This document shows, one piece after another, positions 11,258 through 23,114 of a DNA stretch of 64,000 nt. The stretch comes from Epithemia pelagica (lineage: Eukaryota; Bacillariophyta; Bacillariophyceae; Surirellales; Surirellaceae). The number at the start of each line of letters is the position of its first letter. Position 1 is the stretch's first letter. A program made the position numbers and the translations under genes. The stretch lies in the NCBI GenBank assembly GCA_946965045.2, contig OX337228.1, forward strand, positions 6,634,001 through 6,698,000, written 5' to 3'. The notes beneath the pieces were generated by a model. That model had not been told where the DNA came from, searched no databases, and saw nothing but the letters and a program-made list of their open reading frames with translations.

Positions 11258-12034
11258 GCTCGTCGTGCAGAAACTCTGATCGCTGCAACACTGTAACTCG
11301 TTTAGATGTTTGTTCGAAGTAAAAATGAAAGGAACCGCGACAAATGGTCTGTTTCGACAACCCTTGTTTGCACGTTTGACTGGAACAATTCGGTCGGTTG
11401 TGCGATCTTCTCTGTGTTCCAAACACTAACAAAGATATGTCTGGACAGAAAATGGTTGTTGTGGGTGGATTGGATGCGTGGTCGTTGTTGATGTGGGGCT
11501 TTTTGATGGATTCTCTTGCTTGGCATAGATGATTCTTCACAGAAATTCGTTGAGGTCTGGCTTGGTACGTTTGTGGGCGCAAGGAACGCCACATATCGAA
11601 CTATGTGGGTCTTTATGATGTGGCAAAGGAGTAGCTTTCATAGCTTATATCGTTGTGGGAGATAGGAGAAAGTAGGTTATTGCTCTTGTTGGGTGTACCA
11701 ATCCAAACTGCGTGTTCAGTTTATATGCATTTATTTATTCTCTCTAGAGTATAGTATTGATTTATTTAGGCATTTGCATAGCATGAACCATGGTGATCCC
11801 TTTTCATTCTTCCCCATGATCCATCAAAACCGAGAGAATCCAGCAGACAACGAGGGTCACACAAGCTTCAGTGCATTTCCAGTTGGTGGATCTTGCTGCA
11901 GGTATCCATGAGGCAATGTTCTAAAGGGATTGGATCTTTACTCACGAGGTGAAAGGTCGAATATATCAATGCAATATATCGTCCAATCAGCCCATTCTGT
12001 CTGCCAGTTTACTTGTTTCTTCAAAATATGTGTA
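11258..12034. other. Intergenic between two minus-strand genes
   Basis: Contains the tryptophan synthase promoter side and, near 12034, the 3' side of the Trf4-like gene. An AT-rich patch (about 11710-11775) stands out. No gene or repeat was recognised. Confidence 0.45.
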
Positions 12035-15000
12035 TCAAAAAGAGAGCAAACATCTCAAAAGCGGCGACGATAAGTCGGCTGAATCCCCAGACTGTTGTTC
12101 CTGGTCCGTTGCAGAAGCAGTGGCTACATCCTTCGCGTTGTGACCTCCCGAAGAAGACGCTCCACCATTGTTCCCTGGTAACGTGTCCGTATTACCACTG
12201 TTCACGGTGTTCGTTATTCGCGATGTCTGCGAAGCAGTAGCATTGCCCATGCCGTCAACAATCATGGAACGGGAGGCAGCGCTCTTCTCCACGGCACTCG
12301 ACAAAGTGGCGTACGATTGAGCAAAGATCCAGCGGACCTGATGCCACGCAAAGCACCGTCGAGCAACATTGTGTTTCTCTGCTCCTTCCAAGGGATCATA
12401 AATGACGATATGATCCACCACCAGCATGCCAGTGTGAGGGTCTATGGACTCTGGAGCTGAGCGCTCGATAAAGGGCGTTGTATAAGAGTATGGAGTGGGA
12501 TACGGAGTGTTGAAAACCCTCTCATGTTTCCCAGAAATGTCAATGGCAGTTGTCGAGGCATCGAAATACTGGCCATAATGCAAGAGGAAGTGCATTAAAA
12601 GCTTCCCACTTGTTGTTTCACCCAGACAAAGAACTTCAATCACATCATCAAATCCCTGTGGAAAGAATGAAGGAACCAAGTTGGGATCATACTGCTGCTG
12701 CTGGGGATGAAACTGATGTTCCATAATCACTCTGTGTGGGTAAACATCACTCTTCACGTCATTAGCATTGCTGTTCCCAATACTTCCATTTTCACTTCCC
12801 GTATGACTGCTGATGCTACGACTGTTGTGATGGCCTGGATTCTTGGCTTTGTTTTGACCAGCTTTCCCCGAAGAAGTCTGAGCATCAGCAGACCCCTGAT
12901 GACTCCGTCGTTCCCAGTTCTTATTTGTCTGCCAAGCACCACTCTTTTGTGGCGACGGTGCTGTCTGTTGTACAGAGCCCATGTCTTTTGTAGCTCCGAA
13001 GGTAGAGGCCGATTGACTTGACGCCGACGATTTCCCCACAACATCCGCAAACGAAATTGGTTTCCTTTGTTCCTCCTGTTGCTGTGACCGATTCTGGCTG
13101 TCGCCTTCCGAAATTGCGGTCGGTTCAGAGTTGCGAGCAACGGAAGCCCATGATGTGGATGTTCCTTTCGCCAATGGAGTTTTCCTTCCATCTTCGCTTC
13201 CCGAACTCTTTGTTTCTGTCGCTCCAGCTTTTCCGTGGGAACTCATTTCGGATATTTGGTACGCAGTCTGTTGTGAATTTGCACCCTCCTGCGGAGCTGG
13301 CGTCATGATGCCGCCAGAAGCCGCAAGGCTAGCAGTTTGTCGATGTTGCTCAACGCGCTCTAGCTCTCCTCGGATTGCCGCCCGCTCCCTCATAAGTGCC
13401 GTCAGTAACAGCAAGAGAGCATAGCTACTCAGTCCACCTGAGTATGGCTCGTTCAATTTGCGCTGTACTAGTAGTTCTTTCAGAACCATCAAACATTGCA
13501 CGAACGGTGTATCGTCAGGGTTTGGTATTCCCATTTCTTGGCAGAACCTGTTCACTACGTGCCAGGAGTAGTCTGTCGAGCCGATGCCCCCATGTTCCGG
13601 TCCTTGGAAGGTAATATCCAAGGATATAAGGCCGTTCATCAAGTCAGAGCCACGCCAAGGTTGATAGGCACGAGCGGCAGCAGATCCATTGGAATCAGCC
13701 GGTGAACCTACAGATGATGTCGTTGATCCTCCGTACCCCTGCTCTGCTGACTGCGTACTATAACCCTGCCACTCGCTACTGGTGCTGAACCCTGGAATTT
13801 TGGACGGATCTGCTAGAATCTTGATGACAGGAACTGTGGCATTGGGAATGGACTTCACTTGCACTGCCCATGGTAGACGTTCAATAGCGGCAGACAGTCT
13901 CATGACCCGATGCGCATTGGCGCTGTAAACTGGGATATACGGCGGTGGTGGGGCGGTTGGAGTGGTCGATTGCGGAGATGACTTAAGACCAGACTCATCA
14001 ACCGCACCTTCCGATTTGCTTCGTGTAGCAGTCGGGGGAGTAACATCACCAGCATTCTTCCAAGAGAAGACCCCGGATGACCGATTATCCAAGCCGATAA
14101 TGACAACGTCCAAATCCGATGATGGCAGATCCAGAAGAGTCGCACAACTCCCATAAAGCTCCACACGACAAGCATTTGACCAGATACCAGAAACCACTTC
14201 TTGCAATGCACCAAGGAGAACTGCTCGCTCGTTTCGCCGCAAGCTCACGGCTTGTGCTCGGCTTTTCATGAACAACGCAATATCTTGACTCAATCGATCG
14301 CACACATCCAAGAGGTGGTAACCCACTGCGTTGTGATCATCCGGCGATGGAGCATGGTGAAGGTGGTGATGGCGACCGTGTGGTGCTTCCAAGCTTGAAG
14401 CAACAGAGGAAGTAGTACTGTTGGCATTCTCTGGACTAAGAAGCGTTGGAAGGGGAGGAACTGGAGAGCGCAAAGAGTGGTTGGGCGAGGAGTTGTTATT
14501 TGCAGGCACACGATCCGGTGGATGAGTGACCGTTTCTGCATCAATACTACCGCCACCGTTCTCGATCTTTGCAACAGAGGCATTCTGTTGATTTATCGGT
14601 GCACTGCCGTTGGTGTAAGTGATTTCCTGTTTGTGCTTTACCACGGCATTGATACCATTTTCCACAGTATTCGACGTTGATGACAAAGCTGATACAGTTT
14701 CCTGGTACGTCGGGGCGGTACTCTGATCCGCTGGAGGTGATCCTAATCCACTCGAGCGCGATGTGGAGGACGTCATCTTTGATGGTGATGTTTCTGATGC
14801 TGTCTTCTTATATGCGTCGCCATCGGATGAACGAGAATATCGTGGCTTCCCGCCTCCTTTGTTCTTATTTGGTATCAAACGATGAGACGGGTTCTGTGAA
14901 GCGTTCTGGGTCTGGGGAACCTGGTGTGTCGGTTGCTGTTGTTGGTGCTGTTTAGGATTCAGTGACTGCTTCAGTTGAAGGGACCCTGGCTTCTTCGACA

Positions 15001-18000
15001 TCAGAACTTCTGCAGCTGTGGGTTTGCTCGCAGTCTCTGTCTGCGTAGCTTCATTCCCCGACCATGGTATTGGTTGGGGCTGTGGTGCTATTTGCTGTGG
15101 CTGGTCCTGTTTGTTTCTCACCTCGTCATCAACAGCGTCCAAAACCGAGTACATGATTTCTCTAACAATCTTCTTACTTGCATTGTGTTTCCGTCGAGAG
15201 GCATGCGTGTGGTGGGGTGGATGACTATTGTTGTTGTGATGATGGTTGTTCCCACCGTTATGATTGGTTGTACGGTGGCGCTGGTCCTTACCGGTGTTGT
15301 TCTTGTGGTTCCCTTGATGTTGCAGCAGGTTCGACTGTGTTCCATTGTTCCTTGCACCGTGGTGATGGTCTAAGTTGGAGGATTTGTTTTTCCTGCCACG
15401 CGAGCGCGTACTCACAGTTTCCCATTCACTCTCATTGTGCTGTTGCGGCGGTTGATGTAGAGGCGGCTGTGGCGAAGGCGAATTCGTGTTCTGGTTTGAT
15501 GGTTGTGACTTTGCGAGAGGAGATCTTGTCCGGGTACCTGATGTCGAAGCACTAACCTTGCTTCGATTTGCGGACTTTGTAATCTCCAATGCTTTGTTCA
15601 AAGAATTTATTGAAGGATTGGATGTACAGGAGTCTTCGTCACCTACGGTTTGCTCTTTCGCCGTCTTTCCATCCATCACAGTCGTTGAATCACCATGCTC
15701 CACTGACGATTTTGCCAGTGCTTTATTTTGAGTTGACGACAACCTACGGCTGTCCTTCTGTTCATCAGTGTCCTCGGTGAGACGAGATGGTTCCTTCAGT
15801 TCTGGTGCGGGGACTGCCGATGTCGTAGAGATTCGGGTACCATCCTTTTCCTCTTCCTTTTTCGTACCGTCCTTTTCCTCTGCCTTTTTCAGTTGTTGAT
15901 GATGCGAGACATCGGATTTCGTAGCTTTTGGACTTTCAGTGCTCGGCGCAGCAACAACCTTTGTTGATTCCTCAGGTTGTTGCTGCTCTGGTATTCTTTC
16001 ACCAGCATCTTCGTCAGTAACATCTTCAATCACTGTTTCAGCAGACTTTGCCGTTGGCGTTTCCGCCTCGTTCTCAGGCCTGGGTGTCCCTGCCGTTTTG
16101 TTATCTGTACTGGGACGGTTCTTCTAATAATGTTTTGCGCGAATACAAAGCTCAGAATCAACTCATCGACAAACAAGACATGAAGTTTGGTTCTCCACCT
16201 ATACTTACCTTCTTTTTGCCCTTTTTCTTTTTCTTCTTCTTGTTGCTTGGATTGCTGTACGTGCTGCTGGACTTTGCACCGCCGTTATTGTTGCTGGGAG
16301 TCTTGGTATCAACAGTGAGTGGTGTTGCCTTCTTCACTTCATCCGATTGTTCTTCCTTGCTAGCGACGGGGGATAACGGTAATGAGGCGGCGGTGGGAGT
16401 TGGAGATGGCGAATCCCCTAATTGTGGTGTGTCATCGTTCTGCTCTATTTCGGATGCCTTCGCCGCATCCTTTTCTTCCTGGATGGCTGAATTAGGAGCC
16501 AGAGATTCCACCTTCTTGTCACCCTCCTCCTGCTTGACATCCTTCGTTTCACGGAGTGCCGCTTCAATGCTCGCATTCACTTGTTTCCAACTATCAAATC
16601 TACTGTGTTTCCCCGTCAGCAAGAATTGCAAATGTGCGAATGGCATCCAAATCAAACCAGACCCATTCAAGTCGTCATTGTCGTTTTGGTTCGTGCCATT
16701 CTCCTCCACAACACCCTTTTGCAAATCCAAAGGAACTTGTACCAGAGAGCAGCTTTGGCGTTTGTCCAAGATACGTTTTATCCGGTTCACCTCCTCGTCT
16801 CCGTCCGATACATGCTTATCGAAGGACTGCCGTACCGCCGATTCCAAACATTTCAAGAGGGGCGCTGCACCATCCTGAAGAACGGGCCGATCATCCTTAC
16901 TCGCAGCAAGTGGACCGGGGGAAGCCGATTCTTCCAAAAACCGTCGCTGAAACAAGTGGAGGCACAATTCATCCAGCACTTGCAAGAGTTCGACAAGATC
17001 CCCATCCAAGGTCGTGTACAAGACATTGCTCGAATTGTCGTCGTCATCGTCGTTGGTTCGAGGAGTGTCATCCTCGTCGGCTTGGACTTGCTGCTCCAGC
17101 CTTTTCCAGACACAGGGGAACACCACCACATGATAGTGCAGCAATTCCTTCCAGCACGTCGTCCACGTGTCGGCATGGTTGGTGCGTTGCGCCTCTGTTG
17201 CAAGATTCTCATCCTGGTTCTTTCCTTTGTTGTTGTGGACACTGTCGGTTTCCTTTTCTTCCGTCGTCTCGGGCGTACTGCCCGAACGCGATGTGGCAGC
17301 CGTATCCTCTTCATCTCCTACCACAATCATTACCTCCGCAGCAGCAGCCGAGGCAGACGTTGCGGCTCCCCCACAATCGTCTTGCATCGATAATGGTTGT
17401 TGTTGTTTCGTTTTCAATTCGTCCGAGTCTTTTACTGTACCAACGAAACACAAGAACACAACCAAAATGAGTTACATGCATTCATACAAGTGACAGTGCA
17501 ACGACACATCCGTGTCTGTTTCGAAGGATCACCCATCGCATAGCACATCAACCGAGGCATGACAGAAAAAAGACAAACAGCACACAAGACAAAAACAAAC
17601 GTACCACCACCATCCTCTTTTTCGTCTTGTACTGAAACAATGGAATTCATCGTTGCGGATTGCGGTTGCGGCGAGGACGCGAGTAGTTGTTGCAGCAGCA
17701 GCGATTCCTCCTTCTTCCAGTACACTCCAAAGGCTGCCATTTGATGGGAACGATCGAGCGTTTCCAACCAGGCACGAGCGGCCAACAACGAGGGTGCCAA
17801 GGGGGATGACGACTGGTCCAGTGGCAGAACATCATCTTCGTCGTCCTTCGTTTCTTCTTCTTGTTCGGATGAAACGAGGGTTTCCTCCGTCACTACTGGT
17901 GTAGTAGAAAAAGTGGTGGTTGCCAATGGGTCGTCTGGCACCGAGCCAGTGGCTTGTTTGGGTACCATGGTGGAAGCAGCGTTCTGGACAAGAGGCGGGG

Positions 18001-18247
18001 CCTCGTTGTTGGTGACTGCCGTGCTGTTGGTTTTGTCCGTCGTTCCCTCTGGTTGCGTTGTGTCTTGCCGCAGCACTCCTTGCTCCACGATGGGCAGTGG
18101 TGCAGCCGCAGTAGTCCCATGGTCGTCGGTCGTCCCTTCCGTGACTTCCACCGCCGCACACGAAAACGTGTTGTTGGTGGCAGTGCTAGTAGTAGTAGTG
18201 GAGTCCTCCTGCTGGGCCACTCCTTGTTCCATCACCACCGCTGCCAT
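12035..18247 (-). CDS. Trf4/TENT4-like noncanonical poly(A) polymerase, very long
   Basis: Exons 18247-17605, 17434-16209 and 16123-12035 (introns 170 and 85 bp) give 1,985 residues. The family (yeast Trf4/5, human TENT4) adds short oligo(A) tails to nuclear RNAs for exosome decay. The nucleotidyltransferase signature is GSCATLLDLPSSDLDVVI from Gly1281, with metal ligands Asp1293 and Asp1295; a region ending LISLDITFQGP could hold the third acid. The PAP-associated segment follows: FCQEMGIPNPDDTPFVQCLMV... then KELLVQRKLNEPYSGGLSSYAL. A split second half resumes after about 230 low-complexity residues at VIEVLCLGETTSGKLLMHFLL and ends with a conserved DPLE motif. The first ~1,150 residues are mostly Ser/Thr/Gln/Asn/Glu-rich; a run of Lys (NKKKKKKKGKKK) ends exon 2. 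Typical members are 500-800 residues, so the length is unusual. Its activity is inferred from motifs only. Confidence 0.85.
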
Positions 18248-18351
18248 TGTTCAATGATGATCCAAACAGCAATAGGACGTTTCCTGAAGAATCAATTCTT
18301 ACACCCCACACACTGGATCTGCCGATTCCCAAACAACCACAACAACAAGCT

Positions 18352-18372
18352 GATGATGATGATGATGATGAT
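18352..18372. repeat. (GAT)n microsatellite
   Basis: Seven consecutive GAT units just upstream of the Trf4-like gene. Confidence 0.9.
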
Positions 18373-18688
18373 GGGAGGTTCGGAAAGGACCCGAAGCGAC
18401 TTGGAAAAAAATCTCCGTGCAATGAAGAGTTGCCGAATCCTGTCCCACTCCCGTTGTTCGACTCGAAAGCCAACCTTCACACCAAAACCGTACGTGTGAA
18501 ATGACAACAAGCCAGGCACGTCGGTTGTTGGTTGGTTGGATGGAGCCAATTGCCAAGTGTTTTTTGTCTTCGATTCTCCAATTCCACTGTTTCCTCACTG
18601 CTGCTCCTGCTTCTTCTCTGTTTCGAGTGTTGATGAGGGGCACACACGAGTGTTGGTGTGGTACAGGTTTCTCGCAGAGAGAGATGAG

Positions 18689-18709
18689 ACCACACACACA
18701 CACACACAC
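18689..18709. repeat. (AC)n microsatellite
   Basis: About ten AC dinucleotides in the divergent intergenic region. Confidence 0.9.
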
Positions 18710-19872
18710 CGTTCCAAACACACCAACAAGAGAGCGACCACAGCAACACACGAACGAGAGAGCGGCTCGGTCCTCAAGAAGAGGGTCGTCGGAGCAACCG
18801 GACGAACGACGACGAGGACACGAGAGAAGAGAGGGGAATCCAATTGGCCCCTCTATCTTACGTGGATGCGAGATATGTGGTGCTTCGTCTCGTCTGCTCG
18901 TCGTCTTACAGTTCCGACCAATCTCCTACACTCCAATCCAGTGTCCATTCATCTCCGGGTTTTGGTTCAACACTCCGAAGACTTCGAACGATGCGGAACG
19001 ACCTTGGTGCGAGAAGTTGCACCGGATTCCCCCAGCCGCGCCTGTCGGACGAGGCTATAGTCAGGCTATTGGAAACTCAGCTTCCGATTTATTGACAGTC
19101 TGCATTTACAGCGCGCATGTCAGCCTCTATGCGAAAATATAATCTAGTGCCCTATCTCCAGTAGCCCGTTGGACCATTCCGTCATCCGTTTTCCTTTTCT
19201 CTATTTATTCGAAGCTTTCGGGTATTTAGAGACCATCTTCTAAATAACTAACATTGGATATTTACGAATGAATTCTCAACCATAAGAATCATGTAGGTCT
19301 TTGTGGTTGGGATGAGTGGGCTCTTGTAAATGATAACAGGGCAATACAAATTATGGCACATCCGAACTCCGAGAGAAAAGAGGGGCGACGGGAAAAAAGG
19401 AGCCTAAAGAAAGAGGGTTGTCCCCCAAAGACTGTTTCGGGTGCGCACTTGAAAGCTGCGACACAGCGTCATTCTCTTTCTCCGGGTTGGTTTTGTTGTC
19501 ATTTCACCATCTCTCCGACATCCCTCCACCTTCCAACAAGACAAGACAAAAGAGAAAGGTACATTCTCCAAGTCCCTCGAGTCGTTCCATCTTGGGTCTA
19601 TTTTTTGAGAGAGAACACACAAGAGGACAAGTGTCCATCGATTGGTACCTTCTTTCTCCTTGGAACCACTGGACGAGAAACAGGTGCAAGACGCAATCAC
19701 AAACGCAAGCTCACTCGGTCTTCCACCTTTTTCCCACCCATTCCCAGTGCCAACAATTGCCGGTCCACCGGAAACAGGATCACGAGTACCAAACGAAAGA
19801 ATCTTTCACGGAGAAGCCAAGCCACAAAGACTCCTCGAACAACGAAGAAAAAAAGAAAATTGCATTTGTAGC

Positions 19873-20860
19873 ATGAGCAACGGTGAAGCGTCTGTCACAA
19901 TGAATGGTCACAGCAACAACGACAAGGAATCCACAGCAACCACGTCGGTGTCGACGTCCGCGACACCCACCAGTGCTTCCACAACGACAACTGTCAATGG
20001 CTCACAACCATCCACTTCCTCGTCATCCTCCTCTTCTTCCTTGTCTTCGGCATCCCAGCGTCCTCGTCCTTCCAACAAAACAACACCTTCCTGGCGGGTG
20101 GACAATCCCATGCCTCATTTGTTGCCCGAAGGCGAGAATGCGACGCCCTTGGAAGTCATGGGTCGGACCTTGACATCGGGTGCCGCGTCCGACAAGTTGG
20201 TCCTCATCATGGTGGGCCTACCCGCCACGGGCAAGACGCACATTGCCAAACGCATTTGTCGCTTTTTGAGTTTCTTCCATGACATTCCCAGTCAAATCTT
20301 CAATGTGGGCGATTATCGTCGGCGCTTGTTTGGCGCCCAACAACCGGCCGAATTTTACAGTCCCGACAATCCGGCGGGGTCGGCCGCCCGCAACGAAGCC
20401 TGCAATGCCGCCTTGGACGATTTGATTCGCTACATGCGGCCCGACAACAGCAGCAGCAACAGCAATAGTAATGGTACGGCCGAGGCCCCGGCCGTTCGGG
20501 GATCCCCACCGCGCGGTCGGGGACGGGGTGGAGAAGCCCGAGTGGCGGCCTTTGATGCCACCAATACCACACAAGCACGACGACGCATGGTCATTGAAAC
20601 TCTCAAGAAAGCCGGGGTGAATTGTAAAACCATGTTTGTGGAATCCATTTGCGATCAAGAAGGAGTAAGTGTGTGTGTCACTGTCGTCATGTGTGTGTGT
20701 CTGTGTGTATGGACCGCATCTCGGGGAGAACCAAGCCCTCCTGTGGAACCCTTTGTACGAACCAGAACATGTGTGACTCCATTCACCCCAATGCTTTGTG
20801 GTCGCCACTCTCACGGTCGGAACCGAGAACTGTTCTCACCTCTTCTCGTCCGTTCTTTGC

Positions 20861-20896
<36 letters not shown>

Positions 20897-22381
20897 TTGT
20901 TCTTCTTGTCGTCACTCCTCTTTCATGTTGTATACTTTTAGTTGTTGGAAGAAAATATTCGCAAAGTCAAATTGGCCACACCCGACTATCGCGATATGGA
21001 TCCCGAAACGGCCGTTCAAGATTTTCGTCGTCGACGCGCCAATTATATGCAAGTGTACGAACCCGTCAAGGAATCGGAGGGACCGTCCATCAAAATTATT
21101 AACAGCCGACAATTCATTGTCACGGACATTCGGGGCTACCTTCCCCTCAAGGTGGTGCATTTCCTCATGAATTTGCATACCCTCCCTCGCACCTTTTATT
21201 TGACCCGTCATGGACAATCGCACTACAATTTGTTGGGAAAGATTGGCGGTGATTCCGGTTTGACACCCAATGGGATTGAATATGCCAAACGATTGGCCAA
21301 GTTTTGTCAAGAATACATTGCCGTCGATCGAACGTCCCAAACCGAAGACGACGACGACGAGGACGAGGATGCCACGAATCCAGACAAGGACCATCCCGAG
21401 TCGACCGTACCCGGTGCGGTCCAAACAGAGGCAACCAGTACGGCCACCACCACCACGTCCGATATCACGGGACTTGTGCGCAATCATGGTGGTCCTCCTC
21501 CTCCTTCTTCTTTGGGACAAGAAGGAGAACCCACTCACAACAAGTCTTGCGGCGACCCAATGGACCCCACTGCCACGGTGGACCATGGCCATCCTACGGT
21601 CCCGGTCGCTCCTCCTCCGGCGACGACACTTGCGCAACGCCCGGCACGACTATGGACATCCACTTTACGTCGAACCAAGGAAACGGCACAATTTATCCAG
21701 CACAATACGATTCATCACGTGTGGGACAATGGAGACTCGGGTGACTGGGTCCAATTCCGTCCCATGGAGCGACGGAATTTGGATGAATTGTATGCCGGCA
21801 CCTGCGACGGCATGACGTACAAGGAAATTGAACAGGTATTCCCCGAGGAATTTCGACGTCGACAAGAGGACAAATTGACCTACCGATATCCACGGGGGGA
21901 ATCCTACATGGATGTGACGTTGCGGTTGGAGCCCTTGGCGCAAGAAATGGAACGAACTCGGGAACCCGTCTTGATCATTGGTCATCAAGGGATACTGCGC
22001 ATTTTGTATGCCTACTTTATGGGATTGGATCGCAAGGATGCACCGTACGTGAGCATTCCGTTAAACTATGTGATTGAACTTTCCCCCCATGCCTATGGCT
22101 GCCACGAACATCGGTATTGTCTCATGCACAAGGAGGAAATGATTCAACAAGATGACGGACAAGATGAACCCATCACCTCCATGCCCAGGCTGGCGACGAC
22201 AACGACCACCGAAGCAACCACAACCACAACGCCCAAGACGGTCACTCGTGGCAGTTCCACGTCCAGCGTGTACAGTACGACCGTCACCAACTTTGTTTCG
22301 ACAACCTCGTCCACCAACACTCCCAGTACGACTTCATTACCCGCACATAATGATCCTGTATTGAACGCACCAAGTCATTAG
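19873..22381 (+). CDS. F2KP: 6-phosphofructo-2-kinase / fructose-2,6-bisphosphatase
   Basis: Bifunctional enzyme setting the level of fructose-2,6-bisphosphate, the signal that steers glycolysis against gluconeogenesis. Exons 19873-20664 and 20942-22381 (intron 277 bp, phase 0) give 743 residues. A Ser/Thr-rich tail of about 75 residues precedes the kinase domain with Walker A GLPATGKT (115-122), NVGDYRR, and FDATNTTQARR. The kinase ends across the intron in ENIRKVKLATPDY. The phosphatase has phosphohistidine His354 in LTRHGQSHYN (family usually RHGES), the acid in LDELYAGTCDGMTYKEIE, and the second His in GHQGILRILYAYF. About 85 acidic and Pro/Thr-rich residues (about 395-480) are inserted between the RHG motif and TSTLRRTKETAQF, and a Thr-rich tail ends the protein. 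A kinase insert (about residues 199-232, NSNSNGTAEA to RGGEA) also breaks that domain. The ATG at 19873 was chosen over an upstream in-frame start because the latter adds no conserved sequence. Confidence 0.93.
20864..20892 (+). repeat. (CT)n microsatellite inside the PFK2 intron
   Basis: An unbroken 29-nt CT run lies 49 nt before the acceptor at 20941. It can serve as, or extend, the polypyrimidine tract and may vary in length between alleles. Confidence 0.9.
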
Positions 22382-23114
22382 TCCGGTCCGTCCAGGTACA
22401 AAGCTCTCTGGATGATAGTCACACAGTTTGACTGGTGTGTGTGTGGAGGGGCAATTTCTCGCTCAACGCTTGTTGTTCCTTCCTTCTTTCACATGTCGTC
22501 GTCCATGCACAAACCATGATCCATCGACCAGGATGAATGCGACTCGCTGTGAGGGACGAACGAAGATGATGACGACGGTTGTTGAGAATAGAATAGGAGA
22601 AACAGAACGCATAGATAGCATACTCGGCGTGCATACTTGGTAGCCTCATGGAACACACTACAGTAGTGTAGGTAGGTAAAGTGAGACCACACCACAACTA
22701 CGAAACGATTCGCAATGGCAGCCACATGCGCACTCATTTCGTTGGGAATGTGACCAGAGGGTCAGGGCAAACAAAATGGGCATTGCAACGGTCATTCCTC
22801 CAAGCGACAAAGACAACGGTCCTTGTCCATGTCGAACGATTGTACATCCGCACTAACAAGTAGGATATGGACAACGATCCAACCTCTACGCCATGAGACG
22901 TAGGACATATTGATATATCAGTGCATGGCAAAAGTACAACGTCCTTTTTATATATAAAATTGGAATTATTTGTTTTTTTGTCGAGTTGCCCTGGCATATC
23001 CAAGCCGTACGCAACTCGACAGGGGCTGTTTGTCCGAGTGCAGCACACTACAATCGTCTCTAGAGTGTGCGCGCCACTCCAACAGCTCTGGTTGAGCGAT
23101 AGCTGGCATCCATC
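22382..23114. other. Convergent 3' intergenic region
   Basis: Lies between PFK2 (plus) and geranylgeranyl reductase (minus). It holds GTAGGTAGGTA at 22668-22678 and a TATATATAAAA patch near 22950. No gene was recognised. Confidence 0.45.

Larger units (their letters stand above)
18248..19872. promoter_or_regulatory. Divergent intergenic region, Trf4-like / PFK2
   Basis: 1.6 kb between two divergent genes. It holds a (GAT)7 run at 18352-18372, an (AC)n run near 18689-18709, and long open frames that have no family resemblance and are judged noncoding. The last ~500 bp are presumably the PFK2 5' UTR and promoter. No specific promoter motif is claimed. Confidence 0.45.

Noticed and set aside
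18501-19142. 213-codon plus-strand frame
   Set aside because: Low-complexity, contains microsatellites, no domain, and lies in a divergent promoter region.
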